This document shows positions 7,521-14,976 of a DNA stretch of 24,742 nt, piece by piece (within the stretch, counting starts at the first letter, position 1; each line of letters begins with the position of its first letter). The DNA lies in contig URPQ01000025.1 of NCBI GenBank assembly GCA_900549755.1, positions 1-24,742 on the forward strand, given 5' to 3'. Origin of the DNA: an uncultured Oscillospiraceae bacterium (lineage in GTDB: Bacteria > Bacillota > Clostridia > Oscillospirales > Acutalibacteraceae). Position numbers and translations under genes: made by a program. The notes beneath the pieces are model-generated. The model was not told where the DNA came from and made no database searches. It worked only from the letters and a program-made list of their open reading frames with translations.

Positions 7521-8650
7521 CTTGCCCTCCCGGTCGATACCACCACCGCAAGGGATATTACAAACATAGCCCCCACCATTAAAATTATTCCCAGCAGTAC
7601 CGACATCATAGAATCCACCGCCTTTAAAAGCCCCGATATTTGCGGCAGCGAAAAAAGACCCGCCACACCTGCGGTTATAAGCAGCACCGCCCGCCAAAGC
7701 AGCAGCTCGGTTATAAGCGGCAAAAGTATTGCCGCGCACGCCGCCGCTCCGTATATGCCTACCGAAGATTTAAGCAAGGTGACCGACGCCGTTACCGTGC
7801 CGAGCGCCTCTGAAAGCACTCCCCCCGCAACAGGCACCGAGCTGCCTATAATAAACCGCGCGGTTTTAGCGGTGAGTGTATCGGCGGAGGAATTAACGGC
7901 GGTTTGTATACCTAAAATTCCAGCAAAAACCGTAGAGATAAAGGCGGTTATCCAAAGCGCGAGCTTTTTAACCGTTTCGGCTATTCCCGACCTTTGCATA
8001 AGCGGAGATACCGAGGAACTAATACTCACCGCTAAATACCCGCCCATAAGCGGCAGCACCGCAAAGCTTGAAATGTAGGAGACCCCCTGCGCCGCAGTAA
8101 GCAGCAGGGCGCTCATTGAAACCGAGGTTGCCGCTCCGCCCGACGCCGCCACTATAACGGCGAAAACGGGTATAAATGCGAGCATAAAAACGCTTAAGCC
8201 CTTCATTGCGTCAACGCCCGCTTTTATAGAAGCATAAACAGGTCCCGCTATAATTGCCGCTGCCGCGGTTACCGCGGCGTATATCGCCGTTTGCACGGCG
8301 CTGCTTTTTATTTCGGCTGATGAAAACGCGGCGGTTATAAGAATTACGGCGGTTATTGCCGCCCCGCTTTTAAGCGGTGTTTTCGCTCCGCTTTTTAAAA
8401 ACTCCAGTATATGCGAAAATACATTTTGCGAGGTAAGCGAGCCTACCCAGCCATAATCTGACGGGTCAATACCGTTCTTTTCAAAATATTCGCGCGTGCT
8501 GTCGGGCAAAAAATCTGAAAGCTTATCTGCGCCGCTGTCGTAATACTGCTCGCTGTAAAGCTCCTCGCCGTCCGTTTCGGCGGCATATGCCGCAATCGGA
8601 AAGAGAAACAGCAGCAAAATAAGCGTTAAAAATACTTTTTTAAATTTCAT
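7517..8650 (-). CDS. spoIIIAE: Stage III sporulation protein AE (SpoIIIAE)
   Basis: The 377-residue polytopic membrane protein is the largest channel component of the SpoIIIA complex. A cleavable-looking signal (about residues 1-23, hydrophobic run ending AAYAAE) is followed by an extracytoplasmic acidic region with YFEKNGIDPSDYGW. About eight hydrophobic segments then run from residue 95 to the C-terminus. Ser/Ala/Gly-rich helices such as FIIGSSVPVAGGVLSEALGT and SVGIYGAAACAAILLPLITE are typical of the family. The start (ATG 8650) overlaps the spoIIIAD stop as ATGA, and the stop overlaps the spoIIIAF start the same way, so the whole run is probably translated in a coupled way. Length is in the usual range. 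Confidence 0.93.
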   Translation of the reverse strand: MKFKKVFLTLILLLFLFPIAAYAAETDGEELYSEQYYDSGADKLSDFLPDSTREYFEKNGIDPSDYGWVGSLTSQNVFSHILEFLKSGAKTPLKSGAAITAVILITAAFSSAEIKSSAVQTAIYAAVTAAAAIIAGPVYASIKAGVDAMKGLSVFMLAFIPVFAVIVAASGGAATSVSMSALLLTAAQGVSYISSFAVLPLMGGYLAVSISSSVSPLMQRSGIAETVKKLALWITAFISTVFAGILGIQTAVNSSADTLTAKTARFIIGSSVPVAGGVLSEALGTVTASVTLLKSSVGIYGAAACAAILLPLITELLLWRAVLLITAGVAGLFSLPQISGLLKAVDSMMSVLLGIILMVGAMFVISLAVVVSTGRAR

Positions 8651-9033
8651 TTTAAAAATCCCAACGCCGTTTCAAGTATTGAGGCTATAAGCGGCAGCAC
8701 CAAAATAAAAACCGCGCATTTCCCCGCAAGCTCTGCCTTCCCCGCAAGGCTTGCCTGTCCCCCGTCGCGGCAGGCGTCTGCTATAAAGCCGGTTATGTAG
8801 CCTATGCCCAGGGCTTTCAGCGCCACTGAAAAATATTGCATTTTTATTCCGTTATCGTAAAGCAGCTGCTTTAAACAGCCTATGGGTCCCACTATGCTTT
8901 TAAGCACATAGCAGGTGACTGTAACACCGCCCGCAAGCACCAACACAAGCGCGTAATCTCCCCTGTGCTCCTTTAAAACTATTGCTAATATTGCGGTTAT
9001 AAGGCAGACCGCCAAAATTTTAAATACTTCCAT
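8647..9033 (-). CDS. spoIIIAD: Stage III sporulation protein AD (SpoIIIAD)
   Basis: The 128-residue membrane protein has about four hydrophobic segments, including FKILAVCLITAILAIVL at the N-terminus and CAVFILVLPLIASILETAL at the C-terminus. The central KALGIGYITGFIADACRDGG is the recognisable family block. SpoIIIAD and SpoIIIAC resemble small membrane proteins of export systems and are thought to support the channel in the mother-cell membrane. The gene starts 2 bases after spoIIIAC ends and its stop overlaps spoIIIAE as ATGA. Length matches the family (about 130). Confidence 0.92.
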   Translation of the reverse strand: MEVFKILAVCLITAILAIVLKEHRGDYALVLVLAGGVTVTCYVLKSIVGPIGCLKQLLYDNGIKMQYFSVALKALGIGYITGFIADACRDGGQASLAGKAELAGKCAVFILVLPLIASILETALGFLK

Positions 9034-9035
9034 TT

Positions 9036-9230
9036 TTAAAGCCCAAACAGGCTTTTTACGGTTGTAAAAAGCCCCGCTATAGCGTTTACCACCATAAGCA
9101 GCACCACCACAAGCCCCGCAAGGGTGGTAAGCATTGCCTGGTCTTCCCTGCCCGAGCGCACAAGCACCAAATTAAGCACTGTTACAATAATGCCTATTGC
9201 GGCTATTCTGAAAATAAAATCAACGTCCAT
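9036..9230 (-). CDS. spoIIIAC: Stage III sporulation protein AC (SpoIIIAC)
   Basis: At 64 residues it matches the very short SpoIIIAC family. Two membrane helices (about residues 4-25 and 33-55) flank a short loop with RSGREDQAMLTTLAGLVVVL, the typical hairpin of this protein. Its sequence is related to the start of SpoIIIAD. It lies 9 bases after spoIIIAB and 2 bases before spoIIIAD. Despite its size the context and pattern leave little doubt. Confidence 0.92.
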   Translation of the reverse strand: MDVDFIFRIAAIGIIVTVLNLVLVRSGREDQAMLTTLAGLVVVLLMVVNAIAGLFTTVKSLFGL

Positions 9231-9239
9231 TTACTTCAC

Positions 9240-9692
9240 CTACAAGAAAAAAATGCAAATAAATATTCCGCCGAGCAGCCCCGCCGCGTTATAAACGCGG
9301 CAAAGCTCTACACATTTTTCCTCCGCCTCATCGCGGTTTTTTGAAAGCAGCTTTATGTAAAGCTCGGTTCGGTTATACTCACTTTCCGAATCGGTCATAC
9401 CTATATCGGTCAAATATTCATAAATAAGGGCGACATCCTTTTCATCAAGCCACCTGCCGTCGACCGAAAAGCCGCCGTCTGCCTTAATAAGCCCGTTTTC
9501 AAAGCTTTCGGTAACAAGCCTTTCAATTTCGCCGCCGCCCATTCGTATGCGTTCCTTAAGCCCTGTAAGCCCTCGGCACAAATCGGCAAGCCGCCGTCCC
9601 CGCTGCCGCAGCTCGTAAGATTTCATATACCCCGCCGCGAAGGATGCCGCCACCACCATTACCGACCCGCACAGCTTAAACAGCCACTCCAT
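9240..9692 (-). CDS. spoIIIAB: Stage III sporulation protein AB (SpoIIIAB)
   Basis: The 150-residue protein has an N-terminal membrane helix (about residues 5-23), a largely helical charged body, and a second hydrophobic helix at the extreme C-terminus (GLLGGIFICIFFL). This layout resembles GspF-like membrane components of type II secretion, with which the SpoIIIAA ATPase would pair. KSYELRQRGRRLADL just after the first helix is the family signature. I chose the ATG at 9692 because the GAGGAG site at 9700-9705 lies 7 bases away; a TTG at 9698 would be too close to it. The gene overlaps spoIIIAA by 17 bases. Confidence 0.88.
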   Translation of the reverse strand: MEWLFKLCGSVMVVAASFAAGYMKSYELRQRGRRLADLCRGLTGLKERIRMGGGEIERLVTESFENGLIKADGGFSVDGRWLDEKDVALIYEYLTDIGMTDSESEYNRTELYIKLLSKNRDEAEEKCVELCRVYNAAGLLGGIFICIFFL

Positions 9693-10611
9693 TTTCAAGC
9701 TCCTCGGCTTTTATAATTTTTACAGTGCCGCCGTGAATTTCGGGCAGCATGGCAATGCTTGCAACAGCGCCGCTGTTTATTAGAGCGGCGGTTATTCTGC
9801 GGCGTTTAAGGTCCGCTATGCTGCCCGCGTGCGCGGTGGTTATAATATCAACGCCGCTGCAAAAGCTTTCGCTGACGCGTTTCAGCTCCGCCTCGTTTCC
9901 TATTTCGTCAAACGCCACTATATCGGGAAACATTGTGCGCACCGCCATTTCAATTCCCGCCGCCTTATCGGTTGTGAGCAAAACATCGCTGCCCGCGCCC
10001 AAATCATTGCCGCATTTTCCGTCAAAACTGCCCGATATTTCACCGCGGCTGTCAATAACCGCTATGCGGTATATCTTCCCGCAAACGCCGCCCGCAAGCT
10101 GTCTTATAAGATCGCGTAAAACGGTGGTTTTTCCGCTGCCGGGGGGACCTGCTATCAGCAGTCCGCCGGGCTTATACGCCCGCGCAATATCATTAGCCGC
10201 CCCCGGTATTTCGTGCGCTATTCTTATATTAACCGATGAAATATCGCTCATATTTCCGTTTTCGTTTAATGTGCCGCAAACGCCCGCGCGGTTGCCGCCG
10301 CGCAGCCTTATGTACCCGTTTTTAAGCTCCTCTGTATGCGCATAAACAGAGCTTTTGCAAAGCAGCTTAAAGCTTTCGGCAAGCTCTGCTGTATCCACCT
10401 TTAAAAGCCCGCGTGTCAGGCAAAATGATATTTGCCCGTTTTTAAGCACAAACACTGTATCTCCGCCTACCGTGAGCGCCACGGGCAGCCCTGCCCGCAG
10501 CCGTATTTCCTCGGTGCTTTCCTTAACCCTTCCGGGTAATTTTTCAAGAACATTCCGTATTTTGGGGCTTACCCCGTAAAGCGCGTTATCAAAACGCTTT
10601 TCCTTTTCCAT
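9676..10611 (-). CDS. spoIIIAA: Stage III sporulation protein AA (SpoIIIAA), secretion-type ATPase
   Basis: The 311-residue soluble ATPase is the likely motor of the SpoIIIA complex on the mother-cell face. It resembles GspE/VirB11 secretion ATPases. A Walker A loop, GPPGSGKT, lies at residues 155-162. An acidic block VIDSRGEISG is at about 185-194, and Walker B-like MFPDIVAFDEIGNE is at about 227-240, followed by ITTAHAGS, which resembles the histidine box. The N-terminal part holds TEEIRLRAGLPVAL and IRLRGGNRAGVCG. The ATG at 10611 has a GAGGTGA site at 10618-10624. It is the first gene of the eight-gene operon, directly behind a sigma-E-like promoter, and overlaps spoIIIAB. Confidence 0.95.
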   Translation of the reverse strand: MEKEKRFDNALYGVSPKIRNVLEKLPGRVKESTEEIRLRAGLPVALTVGGDTVFVLKNGQISFCLTRGLLKVDTAELAESFKLLCKSSVYAHTEELKNGYIRLRGGNRAGVCGTLNENGNMSDISSVNIRIAHEIPGAANDIARAYKPGGLLIAGPPGSGKTTVLRDLIRQLAGGVCGKIYRIAVIDSRGEISGSFDGKCGNDLGAGSDVLLTTDKAAGIEMAVRTMFPDIVAFDEIGNEAELKRVSESFCSGVDIITTAHAGSIADLKRRRITAALINSGAVASIAMLPEIHGGTVKIIKAEELENGVAV

Positions 10612-10631
10612 TTACCGTCACCTCTCAGTAA

Positions 10632-10660
10632 ATTCTATGACGGGGTTGTCCCTTATATTC
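10632..10660 (-). promoter_or_regulatory. Sigma-E-like (mother-cell) promoter of spoIIIA
   Basis: On the minus strand, a -35 of GAATATA (10654-10660) and a -10 of CATAGAAT (10632-10639) are 14 bases apart. The Bacillus sigma-E consensus is about kmATAtt, 14-16 bases, CATACAAT, so the -10 matches 7 of 8 positions. The start of transcription would fall near 10625, right at the ribosome site, giving a leader of only about 14 bases. In B. subtilis spoIIIA is transcribed by sigma-E, which fits. Confidence 0.65.
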
Positions 10661-10683
10661 ATATTATCTGTAAATAAACAGAC

Positions 10684-10720
10684 AAAAACGGTCACCCACT
10701 TTTGTGAGTGACCGTTTTTT
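10684..10720 (-). terminator. Second terminator between the V-ATPase and spoIIIA operons
   Basis: An inverted repeat, CGGTCACCCAC (10689-10699) and GTGAGTGACCG (10704-10714) with one mismatch and a TTTT centre, is flanked by A5 on the left and T6 on the right. It can therefore terminate in both directions, but only the minus-strand V-ATPase transcript reaches it from a known gene. Confidence 0.8.
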
Positions 10721-10730
10721 GAGCGTGTCG

Positions 10731-10757
10731 AAAAATGCGGCGTCACCGCCGCAAAAA
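10731..10757 (-). terminator. First terminator after the V-ATPase operon
   Basis: On the minus strand, a perfect 7-pair stem TGCGGCG/CGCCGCA (10736-10742 with 10747-10753) with loop GTGA is followed by TTTTT (A run at 10731-10735 on the plus strand). It lies 47 bases after the stop of the last V-ATPase gene. An outer inverted repeat TGTCGA (10726-10731) and TCGACA (10774-10779) brackets it. Confidence 0.85.
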
Positions 10758-10803
10758 TAGAATTTGGGGTTTATCGACAGAATGAAATAGTTTCAAATTA
10801 AAT

Positions 10804-11475
10804 TTACACCGCGTCGGGGTGGGAATGCTTATACTCAATATTTTCTTCAATCATCATATCCTTAACCTTCATAAGGCGGGCGCGGCTTGCGCGCTCGTTT
10901 TCTTCAAGCTTCATAGATATAAAGTGAATCGTTTCCTGATAGCGGGGTATCATAACGTGCTCAAGCGCATTAACGCGGCGGCGCGTTTTTTCAATTTCAT
11001 CCGCCATAAGCTTTACCGATTTTTCCATTTCGGCAAGCTTTAACATTTTCGGCAGTAAATCGGAAAGCCCGCTTACCGCGTCATCAAGTTCAAAGCTGGT
11101 GGACGCAAAGCCATAGGAAAAAATATCCGATTGCTCGCTGGTTCTGGTTTTAAAGGAATAAACCGGAATATCCACGCTCATAACATTGCGGGTGGAGGCT
11201 TCAAGATACACCTCTTGCTTAGGCGCTAAAAGGGCTGTGTCAAGCTCCTCTTTAGACATAACGCTTGAGGCTAACACAAAATCGTTATTAACCGATTTTA
11301 AGCGTTCCTCAACCTCCTCGCGCAGTGTCTTGGTCTCGCGTATCATATCAAGAAACTGCCGCATAAGTTCATCGCGTTTATCTTTAAGCAGCTTATGACC
11401 GCGCAGCGCGGTGGAAAGCTGCTTTTTAAGGCGCGTCAACTCCATACGGGTGGGGTTTACGTTAAGTACAGCCAT
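10804..11475 (-). CDS. atpD: V-type ATPase subunit D (central rotor shaft)
   Basis: The 223-residue subunit D forms the coiled-coil shaft that turns inside the A3B3 head and connects it to the membrane rotor. The N-terminus has VNPTRMELTRLKKQLSTALR, the family signature, and the C-terminal part has KTRRRVNALEHVMIPRY followed by IHFISMKLEENERASRARLM. Between them lies a heptad-rich helix pattern. Length is normal (about 200-225). The ATG at 11475 has an ideal AAGGAGGT site. It follows subunit B by 14 bases and is the last gene of the operon, followed by two terminators. Confidence 0.95.
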   Translation of the reverse strand: MAVLNVNPTRMELTRLKKQLSTALRGHKLLKDKRDELMRQFLDMIRETKTLREEVEERLKSVNNDFVLASSVMSKEELDTALLAPKQEVYLEASTRNVMSVDIPVYSFKTRTSEQSDIFSYGFASTSFELDDAVSGLSDLLPKMLKLAEMEKSVKLMADEIEKTRRRVNALEHVMIPRYQETIHFISMKLEENERASRARLMKVKDMMIEENIEYKHSHPDAV

Positions 11476-11489
11476 ATTTTATGACCTCC

Positions 11490-12863
11490 TTAAAACTTAC
11501 CGTAATATTTATCAAGCATTTCATCGCTGATACGTTTAAGCTCGCTGCGGGGCAGAATTGAAAGCAGCTTCCAACCGAGGTTCAGCGTTTCTTCGATTGT
11601 ACGGTTGGTGTTGTAGCCCTGCGACACATATTCGCTTTCAAATCTATCGGCAAATTCGGCGTACTTTTTATCAATATCGGTCAAAGCAGCCTCGCCCAAA
11701 ATTACCATAAGCTCCTTAGCGTCTTTACCTCTGGCGTACGCCGCGAAAAGCTGGTTCATTGTAGCAGCGTGATCCTTACGGGTGCGCCCCTCGCCTATGC
11801 CCTTATCCTTAAGACGTGAGAGCGACGGCAAAACGTCGATAGGCGGCGTTACGCCCTTTCTGTAAAGCTCGCGGCTCAAGATTATCTGACCCTCGGTAAT
11901 ATAGCCCGTAAGGTCGGGTATCGGGTGGGTCTTATCGTCCTCGGGCATTGTTAAAATGGGTATAAGGGTTATAGAGCCATCTTTGCCCTTAAGCCTGCCC
12001 GCGCGCTCATAAAGGGTTGCAAGGTCGGTATACATATATCCGGGGTAACCGCGCCTGCCCGGCACTTCCTTACGCGCGGCGGATACCTCACGCAGAGCAT
12101 CGGCATAGTTTGTAATGTCGGTCATAATAACGAGCACCTGCATACCGAGGTCAAATGCCAAGTATTCTGCGGCGGTAAGCGCCATTTTCGGCGTTGCAAT
12201 ACGCTCAATTGCGGGGTCGTTTGCAAGGTTTACAAACATTACCGTTCTGTCAATAGCGCCTGTTTCCTTAAAGGAATCTATAAAGAAGTTAGACTCTTCA
12301 AAGGTAATACCCATTGCGGCGAAAACAACGGCAAACTGCTTGTTGTCCCCTAGCACCGTCGCCTGCCTTGCTATCTGCGCGGCAAGGTTTGCATGAGGAA
12401 GACCCGAGGCCGAGAAGATAGGCAGCTTTTGCCCTCTTACCAGTGTATTAAGTCCGTCGATAGCGGAAACGCCCGTTTGAATAAACTCCTGCGGGTAGTT
12501 TCTCGCGGCGGGGTTCATAGGTCTGCCGTTAATATCCATTCGCTTTTCGGGTATTATTTCGGGGCCGCCGTCAATAGGTCTTCCCAGTCCGTCAAACACG
12601 CGGGAAAGCATATCAGGCGATACGGGCAGCTCCATTCCGCGCCCTAAAAAGCGCACCTTTGAATCGGCAAGGTTAATTCCCGCCGAGTTTTCAAAAAGCT
12701 GAACCAATGCGTTTGTACCGTTTATTTCAAGCACCTTGCAGCGGCGAATATCGCCGTTAGGCAGCTCAATTTCGCCAAGCTCATCATACTTAACGTTATC
12801 AACGTCGCTTACCATCATAAGAGGTCCTGCAACCTCGCGTATGGTTTTATATTCCTTTGGCAT
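11490..12863 (-). CDS. atpB: V-type ATPase subunit B (non-catalytic head subunit)
   Basis: The 457-residue subunit B alternates with subunit A in the A3B3 head. Family features include EYKTIREVAGPLMMVSDVDN at the start, GRPIDGGPEIIPEKRMDING, ISAIDGLNTLVRGQKLPIFS (seen as VSAIDGLNTLVRGQKLPIFS) and SASGLPHANLAAQIARQA, where the catalytic P-loop lysine of subunit A is absent as expected for B. VLVIMTDITNYADALREVSA and PGRRGYPGYMYTDLATLYER are also present. Subunit length is typical (about 460). It follows subunit A by 14 bases with an AAGGAGG site. The gene is intact, unlike its partner A. Confidence 0.97.
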   Translation of the reverse strand: MPKEYKTIREVAGPLMMVSDVDNVKYDELGEIELPNGDIRRCKVLEINGTNALVQLFENSAGINLADSKVRFLGRGMELPVSPDMLSRVFDGLGRPIDGGPEIIPEKRMDINGRPMNPAARNYPQEFIQTGVSAIDGLNTLVRGQKLPIFSASGLPHANLAAQIARQATVLGDNKQFAVVFAAMGITFEESNFFIDSFKETGAIDRTVMFVNLANDPAIERIATPKMALTAAEYLAFDLGMQVLVIMTDITNYADALREVSAARKEVPGRRGYPGYMYTDLATLYERAGRLKGKDGSITLIPILTMPEDDKTHPIPDLTGYITEGQIILSRELYRKGVTPPIDVLPSLSRLKDKGIGEGRTRKDHAATMNQLFAAYARGKDAKELMVILGEAALTDIDKKYAEFADRFESEYVSQGYNTNRTIEETLNLGWKLLSILPRSELKRISDEMLDKYYGKF

Positions 12864-12877
12864 AGCAGTTCCCCTCC

Positions 12878-14647
12878 TTAATTCTCGTCCTTCGCTTTAA
12901 CAGCCTTGTCAATATCGCTGTCAAGCTCGGATAAAATTTCGTTGTATTCGCTCTCTGTCTGCTTTTCATCGACATACTTAAAGCGGCCTATGCGCTCGCG
13001 TGAGGGCATTGCAACTATTTTTTCAATAGCCGCGCCTTTGCCCAGCGCTCCAAGCGATTTATCGTAAAACGCCAAAATAAGCTCCATGAGCAGATACTGT
13101 TTATCAAGCGAGGTATAGGTATCAACCTCGTCAAATGCGTTCTGGTGCAAATAGTCCTCTCTTATAGACCTTGCCGCCTCAAGCTTTAAGCGGTCGGAGG
13201 GTGACAGCGCGTCCATACCTACAAGCTTTACTATTTCTTCAAGTTCGGATTCTTCCTGCAAAATAGTCATAAGTCTGCCGCGCAGCTTGTACCAATCGGG
13301 CTTAACGTTTTTATTGAACCAGTCCGACAGTGAATCGGCATAAAGCGAATAGCTTGTAAGCCAGTTTATTGCGGGGAAATGGCGCTTGTATGCAAGGGCT
13401 GAATCAAGCCCCCAGAAAACCTTTACTATACGCAGGGTTGCCTGCGATACAGGCTCGGAAATATCGCCGCCCGGAGGAGATACCGCGCCGATAACCGAAA
13501 GTGCGCCCTCTGTTTCGCCCTCACCGTTTACAATAACTCTGCCCGCGCGCTCATAGAACTGCGCAAGGCGCGAGCCTAAGTAAGCGGGGTAGCCTTCTTC
13601 GCCCGGCATTTCTTCAAGTCTGCCCGACATTTCACGCAGAGCCTCAGCCCAGCGCGATGTTGAGTCTGCCATAAGCGCTACGGTGTAGCCCATATCGCGG
13701 AATTATTCGGCTATTGTAATGCCTGTATAGATAGACGCTTCACGCGCCGCAACAGGCATATCCGAGGTGTTTGCAATAAGCACGGTGCGCTCCATTAAGG
13801 AGTTGCCCGTTCTCGGGTCGCGAAGTTCGGGGAATTCGTTTAAAACGTCGGTCATTTCGTTGCCGCGCTCGCCGCAGCCGATGTATACTATAATATCCGC
13901 CGCAGCCCATTTAGCAAGCTGGTGCTGCACAACGGTCTTGCCCGAGCCGAAGGGCCCCGGAACCGCCGCAACGCCGCCCTTAGCTATGGGGAACAGCGTA
14001 TCAATAACGCGCTGACCCGTAACCAGCGGAATATCCGGTGATAATTTGCGCTTATACGGTCTGCCCACGCGCACGGGCCACGACTGCATAAGGGTAAATT
14101 CCTTTACGCCCTTATCTGTCTCAATTTTATAAACCGTTTCTTCAACCGTGTAGTCGCCCTCGGCTATTTCCACTATTTTGCCCTTTATTCTGTCAGGCAC
14201 CATAATTTTGTGGTTTACAATGGCGGTTTCCTGCACCGTGCCCACGGTGTCGCCCGCCGCAACCTCATCGCCCACCTTTTTTGCGGGGGTAAAGTGCCAC
14301 TTTTTATCTCTCGGCAGGCTCGGCACTTCAACGCCGCGCTGAAGATTCGTGCCGCTTACCTTCATTATCTCGGCAAGCGGTCTTTGAATACCGTCGAATA
14401 TTGAGCCGATAAGTCCGGGTCCCAATTCAACGCTCAAAGGCTTACCAGTGGAAACAACCTTTTCTCCGGGGCCTAAGCCCGCCGTTTCCTCATAAACCTG
14501 AATTGAAGCCTTATCGCCGTGCATTTCTATTATCTCGCCTATAAGGTGCTTATCCGAAACGCGCACAACGTCGAACATATCCGCGTTGCGCATACCCTCC
14601 GCAATAACAAGAGGGCCCGCAACCTTGGTTATAGTTCCTTCGGTCAT
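12878..14647 (-). pseudogene. atpA: V-type ATPase catalytic subunit A, interrupted by one in-frame TAA
   Basis: This is the catalytic, ATP-hydrolysing head subunit. Reading from the ATG at 14647 (AGGAG site at 14656-14660) gives 589 codons before the final stop, the normal length, but codon 315 is TAA (13703-13705). The frame is the same on both sides, and the family sequence there is GITIAEYFRDMGY, so the stop sits exactly at the Tyr codon: one base from TAT or TAC. Upstream are the P-loop GPFGSGKT (residues 231-238) and GCGERGNEMTDVL. Downstream are ALMADSTSRWAEALREMSGR and GEEGYPAYL. No frameshift or deletion accompanies it, and an ATG lies 12 bases after the stop without a ribosome site. 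Explanations are a sequence error, a recent null mutation or, least likely, readthrough. Neighbouring operon genes are intact. Confidence 0.93.
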
Positions 14648-14658
14648 TGTGATTACTC

Positions 14659-14976
14659 CTATCTGTTGAAAATTATATCCGAGCCGACCGCTTTTTCCAC
14701 CGCGCATTTGAGCGCCGCCACGCCCGAGCCGTTATTGCCCGAAACGCCCGTGATCGGCACAACCGAGGGGGAAAGCTGACGGTTTACCTTTTCAATCTCC
14801 TTTTGGAGAAACGGCACTAACCTCTCGGTCACGAAAATAACGCCGTAGCCGGCATTAACTATTTTTTTAAACTCTGCGGCGCTTTCCGTATCGTTATCGC
14901 AGGGGTAAATATCAAGCCCTACCGCCGCAAAGCCTTTTATGCTTTCGGTATCGCCCAAAACCGCTATTTTAACCAT
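14659..14976 (-). CDS. atpF: V-type ATPase subunit F (rotor, regulatory)
   Basis: The 105-residue subunit F binds the central shaft subunit D. It starts MVKIAVLGDTESIKGFAAVG, a hallmark of the family, and continues with YGVIFVTERLVPFLQKEI. The C-terminus has ALKCAVEKAVGSDI. I placed the start at the ATG at 14976, which overlaps the end of subunit C by 8 bases; the frame is open further upstream to 14997, but those residues do not fit the family start. The stop is 11 bases before subunit A. The position between C and A is the usual operon order. Confidence 0.93.
   Translation of the reverse strand: MVKIAVLGDTESIKGFAAVGLDIYPCDNDTESAAEFKKIVNAGYGVIFVTERLVPFLQKEIEKVNRQLSPSVVPITGVSGNNGSGVAALKCAVEKAVGSDIIFNR

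Noticed and set aside
7521..7739. Upstream extension of spoIIIAF to 7739
   Set aside because: It lies wholly inside spoIIIAE, has no ribosome site, and its Gly/Ala/Asn-rich translation does not match SpoIIIAF; the ATG at 7520 forms the typical ATGA overlap.
7455..8078. Plus-strand open frame of 207 codons opposite spoIIIAE/AF
   Set aside because: It is antisense to clear spoIIIA genes and low in complexity, with no ribosome site.
9749..10345. Long plus-strand open frame of 198 codons opposite spoIIIAA
   Set aside because: It is antisense to a certain gene, and its Ser/Pro/Ala-rich translation has no domain features; it is a by-product of codon usage.
12878..13693. Second half of subunit A as a separately translated protein from the ATG at 13693
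   Set aside because: There is no ribosome site before this ATG and the fragment lacks the P-loop, so it is the tail of one interrupted gene.
13693..13705. Programmed stop-codon readthrough or special amino acid at the atpA TAA
   Set aside because: The codon is TAA, not the TGA of selenocysteine or the TAG of pyrrolysine; no hairpin typical of recoding was seen just after it, and TAA is an ordinary stop in this genome.
14648..14707. N-terminal extension of subunit A to 14707
   Set aside because: The extra 20 residues overlap subunit F in another frame, whereas the ATG at 14647 has an AGGAG site and starts the family motif.
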